Below are positions 1 through 10,280 of a stretch of 21,173 nt of DNA, piece after piece. Each line of letters opens with the position of its first letter. Position 1 is the first letter of the stretch. The DNA comes from Saccoglossus kowalevskii (Eukaryota; Hemichordata; Enteropneusta; Harrimaniidae): assembly GCF_000003605.2 (NCBI RefSeq), contig NW_003115645.1, positions 1 to 21,173 on the forward strand, given 5' to 3'. The position numbers were made by a program, and so were the translations under genes. Under the pieces are notes generated by a model. The model ran no database searches. It was not told the DNA's origin and saw only the letters and a program-made list of their open reading frames with translations.

Positions 1-358
1 TCATGTTAATTGTAACCTGGCATATATTGTGGTGATTGCAGCCTGGGGTATAAATGTATTAGTAGTTTGGAACCTATCGCCTTAGTTGTAACCTTGGATA
101 TATTGTGGTGATTGCAGCCTTGGGGTATAACTGTATTAGTAGTTTGGTACGTATCGTGTTAATTGCAACCTGGAATATATTGTGGTGATTGCAGCCAGGG
201 GTATAACCAAGTAGTTTGGCACCTATCGTGTAAATTGCAACCTGGGATATATTGTGGTGATTGCAGCCTTGGGTATAACTTAGTAGTTTGGTACCTATCA
301 TGTTAATTGCAACCTAGCATATATTGTGGTGATTGCAGCCTGGGGAATAACTTAGTAG

Positions 359-654
359 TTTGGTACCTATCGTGTTAATTGCAACCTGGGATTTATTGTG
401 GTAATTGCAGCCTGGGATATAACTGTATTAGTAGTTTGGTACATATCGTGTTAATTGTAACCTGGCATATATTGTGGTGATTGCAGCCTGGTGTATAACT
501 TAGTAGTTTGGTACCTATCGTGTTAATTGCAACCTGGGATTTATTGTGGTAATTGCAGCCTGGGATATAACTGTATTAGTAGTTTGGTACATATCGTGTT
601 AATTGTAACCTGGCATATATTGTGGCGATTGCAGACTGGTGTATAGCTTAGTAG
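359..654 (+). repeat. Two tandem copies of a 148 bp dimer (76 bp + 72 bp monomers)
   Basis: Monomers begin at 359, 435, 507 and 583 and the next at 655, giving lengths 76, 72, 76 and 72. The 76 bp member is marked by GGGATTTATTGTGGTAATTG and CTGGGATATAACTG. The 72 bp member is marked by GTAACCTGGCATAT and a tail such as CTGGTGTATAACTTAG. GGGATTT recurs exactly 148 bp apart (388 and 536). The same ordered pair recurs through the array, for example near 3206, 5269, 9245, 11221, 13440 and 14410. An extra 148 bp accounts for several length differences between larger duplicated blocks, so this pair behaves as a unit of exchange. Confidence 0.85.
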
Positions 655-1010
655 TTTGGTACCTATCGTGTTAATTGCAATTTGGAATATTTTGTGGTGA
701 TTACAGTCTGGGGTATAACTGTATTAGTAGTTTGGAACCTATCGCGTTAGTTGTAACCTTGGATATATTGTGGTGATTGCAGCCTTGGAGTATAACTGTA
801 TTAGTAGTTTGGTACGTATCGTGTTAATTGCTACCTGGAATATATTGTGGTGATTGCAGCCAGGGGTATGACTAAGTAGTTTGGTACCTATTTGTTAATT
901 GCAACCTGGGATATATTGTGGTAATTGTAGCATGGGGTATACCTTAGTAGTTTGGTACATATCGTGTTATTTGCAACTTGGAATATATTGTGGTGATTGC
1001 AGCCAGGGGT

Positions 1011-1382
1011 ATAACTGAATTAGTAGTTTGGTACTAATCGTGTTAATTGCAACCTGGAATATATTGTGGTGATTGCAGCCAGAGGTATGACTAAGTAGTT
1101 TGGTACCTAACGTGTTAATTGCAACCTGGGATATATTGTGGTGATTGCAGCCTGGGGTATAACTGTATTAGTAGTTTGGTACATATCGTGTTAATTGCAA
1201 CCTGGGATATATTGTGGTGATTGCAGCCTGGGGTATAACTGTATTAGTAGTTTGGTACATATCGTGTTAATTGTAACCTGGGATTTATTGTGGTAAATGC
1301 AGCCAGGGGTATAACTTAGTAGTTTGGTACCTATCGTGTTAATTGCAACTTGGAATATATTGTGGTGATTGCAGCCAGAGGT
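1011..1382 (+). repeat. Extra 372 bp (five monomers) relative to the other X copies
   Basis: The offset to the 14.5-16.5 kb block drops from 13872 to 13500 across this interval, so copy 1 is longer by 372 bp, which equals three 76 bp plus two 72 bp monomers. Exact edges cannot be fixed because the inserted material is itself repeat; the coordinates are one possible placement. Direction (gain here or loss in the ancestor of the other two copies) is unknown. Confidence 0.7.
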
Positions 1383-2443
1383 ATGACTAAGTAGTTTGGT
1401 ACCTATCGTGTTAATTGCAACCAGGGATACATTGTGGGGATTGCAGCCTGGGGTATAACTGTATTAGTAGTTTGGTACATATCGTGTTAATTGTAACCTG
1501 GGATTTATTGTGGTAATTGCAGCCAGGGGTATAACTTAGTAGTTTGGTATTTATTGTGTTAATTGCAACCTGGAATATATTATGGTGATTGCAGCCAGGG
1601 GTATAACTGAATTAGTAGTTTGGTACCTATCGTGTTAATTGTAACCTGTCATGTATTTTGGTGATTGCAGCCTTGGGTATAACTTACTCGTTTGGTACCT
1701 ATCGTGTTAATTGTAACCTGGGGATATATTGTGGTGATTGCAACATTTAGTATAACTGTATTAGTAGTTTGGTACCTATCGTGTTAATTGTAACCTGAGA
1801 TATATTGTGGTGGCTACAGCCTGGAGTAGAACTTAGTAGTTTGGTACCTATCGTGTTAATTGTAACCTGGCATATATTGTGATGATTGTAGCATGGGGTA
1901 TAACTGTATTAGTAGTTAGGTACCTATCGTGTTAATTGCAACCTGGGATATATTGTGGTGATTGCAACCTTTGGTATAACTGTATTATTTGTTTGGGACC
2001 TATCGGGTAAATTGTAACCTGGGATATATTGTGGTGATTGCAGCCTTGGGTATAACAGTATTATTAGTTTGATACATATCGTGTTAATTGGAACCTGGGA
2101 TATATTGTGGTGATTGCATCCTTGGGTATAACTGTATTATTAGTTTGATACCTATTGTGTCAATAGTAACCTGGGATATATTGTGGTGATTGCAGCCTGG
2201 TTTATAACTTAATAGTTCGGTACCTATCGTGTTAATTGCAACCTGGGATATATTGTGGTGATTGCAACCTTGGGTATAACTGTATTAGTAGTTTGGTACC
2301 TATCGTGTCAATTGTAACCTGGGATATATTGTGATGATTGCAACCTTGGTTAAAACTGCATTAGTAGTTTGGTACCTATCGTGTTAATTGTACCCTGGGA
2401 TATATTGTGGTAATTGCAGCATTGGGTATAACTGTATTGGTAG

Positions 2444-2515
2444 AACGGAACCTATCGAGTTAATTATAACCTGGAATATTTTGTGTTGATTGTAGCCTGG
2501 CTTATTTCTTAGGAG
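2444..2515 (+). repeat. Strongly diverged monomer, first of four copies
   Basis: This 72 bp monomer is the least consensus-like class. Its head reads GTAGAACGGAACC in place of GTAGTTTGGTACC. It then has TCGAGTTAATTATAACC, AATATTTTGTGTTGATTG and a tail CTTATTTCTTAGGAG. Copies at 4511-4582 (offset 2067), 15944-16015 (offset 13500) and 18456-18527 (a further 2512) differ from it at only one or two bases, so the class was copied as part of larger blocks. It is useful for phasing and for locating block edges. Confidence 0.9.
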
Positions 2516-2955
2516 TTTGGTACCTATCGTGTTAATTGTAACCTGGAATATATTGTGGTTATTGCAGCCTGTAGTATAACTTAGCAGTTTGGTACCCATC
2601 GTCTTAATTGTAACCTGGCATATATTGTGATGATTGCAGCCAGGGGTATAACTAAGTAGTTTGGCACCTATCGTGTTAATTGCAACCTGGGATTTATTGT
2701 GGTAATTGCAGCCTGGTATATAACTGTATTAGTAGTTTGGTACCTATCGTGTTAATTGTAACCTGGGATATATTGTGGTTAATGCAGCCTGGAGTATAAC
2801 TTAGTAGTTTGGTACCTATCGTGTTAATTGTAACCTGGCATATATTGTGGTGATTGCAGCCTGGGGTATAACTTAGTAGTTTGATACCTATCGTGTTAAT
2901 TGCAACTTGGATTATATTGTGGTGATTGCAGCCTGGGGTATAACTGTATTAGTAG

Positions 2956-3027
2956 TTTGGTACCTGTCGTGTTAATTGTAACCTGGCATATATTGCGGTG
3001 ATTGCAGCCTGGGGTATAACTTAGTAG
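2956..3027 (+). repeat. Y anchor monomer (CCTGTCGTG plus TATATTGCGG), first of nine
   Basis: This 72 bp monomer is recognised by CCTGTCGTG in place of CCTATCGTG together with TATTGCGGTG in place of TATTGTGGTG. The other copies begin near 5023, 6862, 8926, 9954, 10905, 13123, 16308 and 18820. Spacings are 2067, 1839, 2064, 1028, 951, 2218, 3185 and 2512 bp. It is nearly always preceded by a monomer with CAACTTGGATTATATTG and TTTGATACC two heads upstream, so the nine copies share a multi-monomer context and mark the phase of the higher-order repeat. The copy at 9954 is one base shorter. Confidence 0.9.
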
Positions 3028-3392
3028 TTTGGTACGTATCGTGTTAATTGCAACCTGGAATATATTGTGGTGATTGCAGCCAGGGGTATAACCAAGTAGT
3101 TTGGCACCTATCGTGTTAATTGCAACCTGGGATATATTGTGGTGATTGCTGCCTTGGGTATAACTTAGTAGTTTGGTACCGATCGTGTTAATTGCAACCT
3201 GGGATTTATTGTGGTAATTGCAGCCTGGGATATAACTGTATTAGTAGTTTGTTACCTATCGTGTCAATTGTAACCTGGTATATATTGTGGTGATTGCAGC
3301 CTGGAGTATAACATAGTAGTTTGGTACCTATCGTGTTAATTGCAACTTGGAATATATTGTGGTGATTGCAGCCTGGGGTATAACTGTATTAG

Positions 3393-3469
3393 TAGTTTGG
3401 AACCTGTCGCGTTAGTTGTAACCTTGGATATATTGTGGTGATTGCAGCCTTGGGGTATAACTGTATTAG
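3393..3469 (+). repeat. 77 bp monomer class with CGCGTTAGTTGTAACCTTGG body
   Basis: This class carries several linked changes: a GGAACC head instead of GGTACC, CGCGTTAGTTG instead of CGTGTTAATTG, AACCTTGGATAT, and an extra T in GCCTTGGGGTATAACTG that makes it 77 bp. CGCGTTAG occurs at 743, 3408, 3925, 5475, 7314, 7831, 11429, 11803, 12325, 13647, 14093, 19272, 19717, 20689 and 20976. CGCATTAG or CGCCTTAG variants occur near 79, 14614 and 17126. In Y units two members lie 374-517 bp apart, a second phase marker besides the anchor monomer. Confidence 0.85.
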
Positions 3470-4288
3470 TAGTCTGGTACGTATTGTGTTAATTGCAACC
3501 TGGAATATATTGTGGTGATTGCAGCCAGGGGTATAACCAAGTAGTTTGGCACCAATCGTGTTAATTGCAACCTGGGATATATTGTGGTGATTGAAGCCTT
3601 GGGTAACACTTAGTAGTTTGGTACCTATCGTGTTAATTGCAACCTGGCATATATTGTGGTGATTGCAGCATGGGGTATAACTTAGTAGTTTGGTACCTAT
3701 CGTGTTAATTGCAACCTGGGATTTATTGTGGTAATTGCAGCCTGGGATATAACTGTATTAGTAGTTTGGTTCCTATCGTGTTAATTGTAACCTGGCATAT
3801 ATTGTGGTGATTGTAGCCTGGGGTATAACTTAGTAGTTTGGTACCTATCGTGCTAATTGCAACATGGAATATACTGTGGTGATTGCAGCCTGGGGTATAA
3901 CTGTATTAATATTTTGGAACCTATCGCGTTAGTTGTAACCTTGGATATATTGTGGTGATTGCAGCCTTGGGGTATAACTGTATTAGTAGTTTGGTACGTT
4001 TCGTGTTAATTGTAACCTGGAATATATTGTGGTGATTGCAGCCAGGGGTATAACCAAGCAGTTTGGCACCTATCGTGTTAATTGCAACCTGGGATATATT
4101 GTGGTGATTGCAGCCTTGGGTATAACTTAGTAGTTTGGTACCTATCGTGTTAATTGCAACCTGGGGATATATTGTGGTAATTGCAGCCTGGGGTATATCT
4201 GTTTTAGTAGTTTGGTACGTATCGTGTTAATTGCTACCTGGAATATATTGTGGTGATTACAGCCAGGGGTATAACCAAGCGGTTTGGC

Positions 4289-5880
4289 ACCTATCGTGTT
4301 AATTGCAACCTGGGATATATTGTGGTGATTGCAACCTTGGGTATAACTGTATTAGTAGTTTGGTACCTATCGTGTCAATTGTAACCTGGGATATATTGTG
4401 ATGATTGCAACCTTGGTTAAAACTGCATTAGTAGTTTGGTACCTATCGTGTTAATTGTACCCTGGGATATATTGTGGTAATTGCAGCATTGGGTATAACT
4501 GTATTGGTAGAACGGAACCTATCGAGTTAATTATAACCTGGAATATTTTTTGTTGATTGTAGCCTGGGTTATTTCTTAGGAGTTTGGTACCTATCGTGTT
4601 AATTGTAACCTGGAATATATTGTGGTTATTGCAGCCTGTAGTATAACTTAGCAGTTTGGTACCCATCGTCTTAATTGTAACCTGGCATATATTGTGATGA
4701 TTGCAGCCTGGGGTATAACTAAGTAGTTTGGCACCTATCGTGTTAATTGCAACCTGGGATTTATTGTGGTAATTGCAGCCTGGTATATAACTGTATTAGT
4801 AGTTTGGTACCTATCGTGTTAATTGTAACCTGGGATATATTGTGGTTAATGCAGCCTGGAGTATAACTTAGTAGTTTGGTACCTATCGTATTAATTGTAA
4901 CCTGGCATATATTGTGGTGATTGCAGCCTGGGGTATAACTTAGTAGTTTGATACCTATCGTGTTAATTGCAACTTGGATTATATTGTGGTGATTGCAGCC
5001 TGGGGTATAACTGTATTAGTAGTTTGGTACCTGTCGTGTTAATTGTAACCTGGTATATATTGCGGTGATTGCAGCCTGGGGTATAACTTAGTAGTTTGGT
5101 ACGTATCGTGTTAATTGCAACCTGGAATATATTGTGGTGATTGCAGCCAGGGGTATAACCAAGTAGTTTGGCACCTATCGTGTTAATTGCAACCTGGGAT
5201 ATATTGTGGTGATTGCTGCCTTGGGTATAACTTAGTAGTTTGGTACCTATCGTGTTAATTGCAACCTGGGATTTATTGTGGTAATTGCAGCCTGGGATAT
5301 AACTATATTAGTAGTTTGTTACCTATCGTGTCAATTGTAACCTGGTATATATTGTGGTGATTGCAGCCTGGTGTATAACATAGTAGTTTGGTACCTATCG
5401 TGTTAATTGCAACTTGGAATATATTGTGGTGATTGCAGCCTGGGGTATAACTGTATTAGTAGTTTGGAACCTATCGCGTTAGTTGTAACCTTGGATATAT
5501 TGTGGTGATTGCAGCCTTGGGGTATAACTGTATTAGTAGTCTGGTACGTATTGTGTTAATTGCAACCTGGAATATATTGTGGTGATTGCAGCCAGGGGTA
5601 TAACCAAGTAGTTTGGCACCAATCGTGTTAATTGCAACCTGGGATATATTGTGGTGATTGCAGCCTTGGGTAACACTTAGTAGTTTGGTACCTATCGTGT
5701 TAATTGCAACCTGGCATATATTGTGGTGATTGCAGCATGGGGTATAACTTAGTAGTTTGGTACCTATCGTGTTAATTGCAACCTGGGATTTATTGTGGTA
5801 ATTGCAGCCTGGGATATAACTGTATTAGTAGTTTGGTTCCTATCGTGTTAATTGTAACCTGGCATATATTGTGGTGATTG
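4289..5880 (+). repeat. Y2, second higher-order unit, ends at a 225 bp deletion junction
   Basis: It matches 2222-3812 at offset 2067. It ends at a sharp junction near 5860-5880. To the left, sequence follows 3793-3812 (GGCATATATTGTGGTGATTG). To the right, it continues as at 4039 (CAGCCAGGGG then ATAACCAAGCAG), where the offset falls to 1842. The missing 225 bp equals one 72, one 76 and one 77 bp monomer, so three whole monomers are absent relative to Y1. The 4801-5880 part is copied again at 6640-7719 (offset 1839). Confidence 0.85.
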
Positions 5881-7005
5881 CAGCCAGGGGTATAACCAAG
5901 CAGTTTGGCACCTATCGTGTTAATTGCAACCTGGGATATATTGTGGTGATTGCAGCTTTGGGTATAACTTAGTAGTTTGGTACCTATCGTGTTAATTGCA
6001 ACCTGGGGATATATTGTGGTAATTGCAGCCTGGGGTATATCTGTTTTAGTAGTTTGGTACGTATCGTGTTAATTGCTACCTGGAATATATTGTGGTGATT
6101 ACAGCCAGGGGTATAACCAAGCGGTTTGGCACCTATCGTGTTAATTGCAACCTGGGATATATTGTGGTGATTGCAGCCTTGGGTATATCTTAGTAGTTTG
6201 CTACCTATCGTGTTAATTGCAACCTGGGGATATATTGTGGTGATTGCAGCCTGGGGTATAACTGTATTAGTAGTTTGGAACGTATCGTGTTAATTGCAAC
6301 CTTGAATTTATTGTGGTTATTGCAGCCTGCGGTATGACTAAGTAGTTTGGTACCTATCGTGTTAATTGCAACCTGGGATTTATTGTGGTAATTGTAGCCT
6401 GGGGTATACCTTAGTAGTTTGGTACATATCGTGTTATTTGCAACCTGGAATATATTGTGGTGATTTCAGCCAGGGGTATAACTGAATTAGTAGTTTGGTA
6501 CTTATCGTGTTAATTGCAACCTCGAATATATTGCGGTGATTGCAGCCAGAGGTATGAATAAGTAGTTTGGTACCTATCGTGTTAATTGCAATCTGGGATA
6601 TATTGTGGTGATTGCAGTCTGGGGTATAACTGTATTAGTAGTTTGGCACCTATCGTGTTAATTGTAACCTGGGATATATTGTGGTTAATGCAGCCTGGAG
6701 TATAACTTAGTAGTTTGGTACCTATCGTGTTAATTGTAACCTGGCATATATTGTGGTGATTGCAGCCTGGGGTATAACTTAGTAGTTTGATACCTATCGT
6801 GTTAATTGCAACTTGGATTATATTGTGGTGATTGCAGCCTGGGGTATAACTGTATTAGTAGTGTGGTACCTGTCGTGTTAATTGTAACCTGGCATATATT
6901 GCGGTGATTGCAGCCTGGGGTATAACTTATTAGTTTGGTACGTATCGTGTTAATTGCAACCTGGAATATATTGTGGTGATTGCAGCCAGGGGTATAACCA
7001 AGTAG

Positions 7006-7077
7006 TTTGGCACCTATCGTGTTAATTGCAACCTGGGATATATTGTGGTGATTGCAGCCTGGGGTATAACTTAGTAG
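7006..7077 (+). repeat. Representative 72 bp monomer (short-tail form)
   Basis: This copy is close to the 72 bp consensus; its main departure is a TTTGGCACC head where most copies have TTTGGTACC. It carries TATCGTG at monomer positions 10-16, the first box ATTGCAACCTGGG at 20-32, TATATTGTGG at 34-43, the second box ATTGCAGCCTGGGG at 46-59, and the short tail ATAACTTAGTAG at 61-72. The start is an arbitrary phase chosen at the TTT of the head. The plus strand has a stop in each frame, while one minus-strand frame is open for all 24 codons. Confidence 0.95.
7015..7068 (+). repeat. Internal 26 bp direct duplication inside the monomer
   Basis: Two related stretches lie end to end: 7015-7042 (starts TATCGTG, contains ATTGCAACCTGGGATATA) and 7041-7068 (starts TATTGTGG, contains ATTGCAGCCTGGGGTATA). 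Aligned at a 26 bp offset they match at 23 of 28 positions. Three of the five differences are A in the first copy and G in the second. The same relation holds in the consensus across the array. The remaining 20 bp (72 bp form) or 24 bp (76 bp form), holding the TTAGTAG tail and TTTGGTACC head, show no convincing third copy. I infer that the monomer grew from a shorter ancestral repeat. Confidence 0.8.
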
Positions 7078-7944
7078 TTTGGTACCTATCGTGTTAATTG
7101 CAACATGGGATTTATTGTGGTAATTGCAGCCTGGGATATAACTGTATTAGTAGTTTGGTACCTATCGTGTTAATTGTAACCTGGCATATATTGTGGTGAT
7201 TGCAGCCTGGTGTATAACATAGTAGTTTGGTACCTATCGTGTTAATTGCAACTTGGAATATATTGTGGTGATTGCAGCCTGGGGTATAACTGTATTAGTA
7301 GTTCGGAACCTATCGCGTTAGTTGTAACCTTGGATATATTGTGGTGATTGCAGCCTTGGGGTATAACTGTATTAGTAGTCTGGTACGTATTGTGTTAATT
7401 GCAACCTGGAATATATTGTGGTGATTGCAGCCAGGGGTATAACCAAGTAGTTTGGCACCAATCGTGTTAATTGCAACCTGGGATATATTGTGGTGATTGC
7501 AGCCTTGGGTAAAACTTAGTAGTATGGTACCTATCGTGTTAATTGCAACCTGGCATATATTGTGGTGATTGCAGCATGGGGTATAACTTAGTAGTTTGGT
7601 ACCTATCGTGTTACTTGCAACCTGGGATTTATTGTGGTAATTGCAGCCTGGGATATAACTGTATTAGTAGTTTGGTTCCTATCGTGTTAATTGTAACCTG
7701 GCATATATTGTGGTGATTGTAGCCTGGGGTATAACTTAGTAGTTTGGTACCTATCGTGCTAATTGCAACTTGGAATATATTGTGGTGATTGCAGCCTGGG
7801 GTATAACATTATTAATATTTTGGATCCTATCGCGTTAGTTGTAACCTTGGATATATTGTGGTGATTGCAGCCTTGGGGTATAACTGTATTAGTAGTTTGG
7901 TACGTTTCGTGTTAATTGTAACCTGGAATATATTGTGGTGATTG

Positions 7945-9164
7945 CAGCCAGGGGTATAACCAAGCAGTTTGGCACCTATCGTGTTAATTGCAACCTGGGA
8001 TATATTGTGGTGATTGCAGCCTTGGGTATAACTTAGTAGTTTGGTACCTATCGTGTTAATTGCAACCTGGGGATATATTGTGGTAATTGCAGCCTGGGGT
8101 ATATCTGTTTTAGTAGTTTGGTACGTATCGTGTTAATTGCTACCTGGAATATATTGTGGTGATTACAGCCAGGGGTATAACCAAGCAGTTTGGCACCTAT
8201 CGTGTTAATTGCAACCTGGGATATATTGTGGTGATTGCAGCCTCGGGTATATCTTAGTAGTTTGCTACCTATCGTGTTAATTGCAACCTGGGGATATATT
8301 GTGGTGATTGCAGCCTGGGGTATAACTGTATTAGTAGTTTGGAACGTATCGTGTTAATTGCAACCTTGAATTTATTGTGGTTATTGCAGCCTGCGGTATG
8401 ACTAAGTAGTTTGGTACCTATCGTGTTAATTGCAACCTCGGATTTATTGTGGTAATTGTAGCCTGGGGTATACCTTAGTAGTTTGGTACATATCGTGTTA
8501 TTTGCAACCTGGAATATATTGTGGTGATTTCAGCCAGGGGTATAACTGAATTAGTAGTTTGGTACTTATCGTGTTAATTGCAACCTCGAATATATTGCGG
8601 TGATTGCAGCCAGAGGTATGACTAAGTAGTTTGGTACCTATCGTGTTAAGTGCAATCTGGGATATATTGTGGTGATTGCAGTCTGGGGTATAACTGTATT
8701 AGTAGTTTGGCACCTATCGTGTTAATTGTAACCTGGGATATATTGTGGTTAATGCAGCCTGGAGTATAACTTAGTAGTTTGGTACCTATCGTGTTAATTG
8801 TAACCAGGCATATATTGTGGTGATTGCAGCCTGGGGTATAACTTAGTAGTTTGATACCTATCGTGTTAATTGCAACTTGGATTATATTGTGGTGATTGCA
8901 GCCTGGGGTATAACTGTATTAGTAGTTTGGTACCTGTCGTGTTAATTGTAACCTGGCATATATTGCGGTGATTGCAGCCTGGGGTATAACTTATTAGATT
9001 GGTACGTATCGGGTTAATTGCAACCTGGAATATATTGTGGTGATTGCAGCCAGGGGTATAACCAAGTAGTTTGGCACCTATCGTGTTAATTGCAACCTGG
9101 GATATATTGTGGTGATTGCTGCCTTGGGTATAACTTAGTAGTTTGGTACCTATCGTGTTAATTG
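7945..9164 (+). repeat. Y4, partial higher-order unit
   Basis: It matches 5881-7100 at offset 2064 with scattered substitutions such as TTAGATTGG near 8993 and CTCGGGTATATC near 8242. The match ends near 9165. There the earlier unit continues with CAACATGGGATTTATTG while this one goes to GTAACCTGGCATATATTG, so the block is cut short compared with Y3. Its right half is copied again at 9329-10056. Confidence 0.8.
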
Positions 9165-10280
9165 TAACCTGGCATATATTGTGGTGATTGCAGCCTCGGG
9201 TATAACTTAGTAGTTTGGTACCTATCGTGTTAATTGCAACCTGGGATTTATTGTGGTAATTGCAGCCTGGGATATAACTGTATTAGTAGTTTGGTACCTA
9301 TCGTGTTAATTGTAACCTGGCATATATTGTGGTGATTGCAGCCTGGGGTATAACTGTATTAGTAGTTTGGAACGTATCGTGTTAATTGCAACCTTGAATT
9401 TATTGTGGTTATTGCAGCCTGCGGTATGACTAAGTAGTTTGGTACCTATCGTGTTAATTGCAACCTGGGATTTATTGTGGTAATTGTAGCCTGGGTTATA
9501 CCTTAGTAGTTTGGTACATATCGTGTTATTTGCAACCTGGAATATATTGTGGTGATTTCAGCCAGGGGTATAACTGAATTAGTAGTTTGGTACTTATCGT
9601 GTTAATTGCAACCTCGAATATATTGCGGTGATTGCAGCCAGAGGTATGACTTAGTAGTTTGGTACCTATCGTGTTAATTGCAATCTCGGATATATTGTGG
9701 TGATTGCAGTCTGGGGTATAACTGTATTAGTAGTTTGGCACCTATCGTGTTAATTGTAACCTGGGATATATTGTGGTTAATGCAGCCTGGAGTATAACTT
9801 AGTAGTTTGGTACCTATCGTGTTAATTGTAACCTGGCATATATTGTGGTGATTGCAGCCTGGGGTATAACTTAGTAGTTTGATACCTATCGTGTTAATTG
9901 CAACTAGGATTATATTGTGGTGATTGCAGCCTGGGGTATAACTGTATTAGTAGTTTGGTACCTGTCGTGTTAATTGTAACCTGGCATATATTGCGGTGAT
10001 TGCAGCCTGGGGTATAACTTATTAGTTGGTACGTATCGTGTTAATTGCAACCTGGGGATATATTGTGGCGATTGCAGCCAGGGGTATATCTGTTTTAGTA
10101 GTTTGGTACGTATCGTGTTAATTGCTACCTGGAATATATTGTGGTGATTACAGCCAGGGGTATAACCCAAGCAGTTTGGCACCTATCGTGTTAATTGCAA
10201 CCTGGGATATATTGTGGTGATTGCAGCCTTGGGTATATCTTAGTAGTTTGCTACCTATCGTGTTAAATTGCAACCTGGGG
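9165..10280 (+). repeat. Short tandem copy (offset 1028) plus mosaic joining monomers
   Basis: Positions 9329 to about 10056 repeat 8301 to about 9030 at offset 1028, including GGAACGTATCG, GCCTGCGGTATG (9418 and 8390) and CCTGTCGTG (9961 and 8933). One base is lost in TTATTAGTTGG near 10020, which makes a 71 bp monomer. Left of it, 9165-9328 holds a 148 bp dimer type. Right of it, 10057-10280 resembles 8080-8300 (TATATCTGTTTTAG, GCTACCTGGAATATATTG, TTTGCTACC) with single-base insertions at ATAACCCAAGC and GTTAAATTGC. No coding signal is seen. Confidence 0.75.

Larger units (their letters stand above)
1..2221 (+). repeat. X territory, copy 1 of the X block
   Basis: This stretch of about 30 monomers shares the order of diagnostic variants with the later X blocks. 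Markers include GGCGATTGCAGACTGG at 624, TATTTGTTAATTG near 893, TACATTGTGGGGATTG near 1428, AACTTACTCGTTTGG near 1681, CAACATTTAG near 1741 and GGAGTAGAACTTAG near 1813. Against the block at 14481-16548 the offset is 13872 up to about base 1010 and 13500 from about 1390 onward, so this copy carries five more monomers. After the gap identity is about 99% by eye. Between about 160 and 680 it also matches 16549-16900, with one 144 bp (two-monomer) length difference. No gene is present. Confidence 0.85.
2222..4288 (+). repeat. Y1, 2067 bp higher-order repeat unit
   Basis: This unit of 28 monomers is followed directly by its own copy. Positions 2222-3812 match 4289-5880 at a constant offset of 2067 with about a dozen substitutions (roughly 99% identity by eye). 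Shared landmarks include the diverged monomer (2444 and 4511), CCTGTCGTG at 2963 and 5030, and CGCGTTAG at 3408 and 5475. The left edge is set where 2204-2221 (ending AATAGTTCGG) stops matching 4271-4288 (ending AGCGGTTTGG). The unit joins X-type sequence on its left and its tandem copy on its right. It contains no gene; its minus-strand open frames come from runs of 72 bp monomers. Confidence 0.85.
5881..7944 (+). repeat. Y3, 2064 bp higher-order unit
   Basis: The first 1.2 kb (5881 to about 7100) is repeated at 7945 to about 9164 at a constant offset of 2064. Shared oddities include TATATCTGTTTTAG, TTTGCTACC, the GCCTGCGGTATG tail at 6326 and 8390, and CCTCGAATATATTGCGG. The segment 6640-7719 also matches 4801-5880 at offset 1839, with CGCGTTAG at 7314 and 7831 corresponding to 5475 and to the Y1 copy at 3925. 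This unit is therefore a composite of the preceding Y2 order plus an added run of about ten monomers (5950-6640) that Y1 lacks. Confidence 0.8.

Noticed and set aside
74-301. 75-codon minus-strand open frame
   Set aside because: Same periodic peptide as other minus-strand frames, arising from consecutive 72 bp monomers.
2384-2599. 71-codon minus-strand frame with a near-identical twin at 4451-4666
   Set aside because: The twin exists because the 2067 bp unit was duplicated as a whole; differences are not concentrated at third positions and flanking non-frame sequence is equally conserved.
9970-10182. 70-codon minus-strand open frame
   Set aside because: Satellite-derived, with its ends set by monomer length changes and a one-base loss near 10020.
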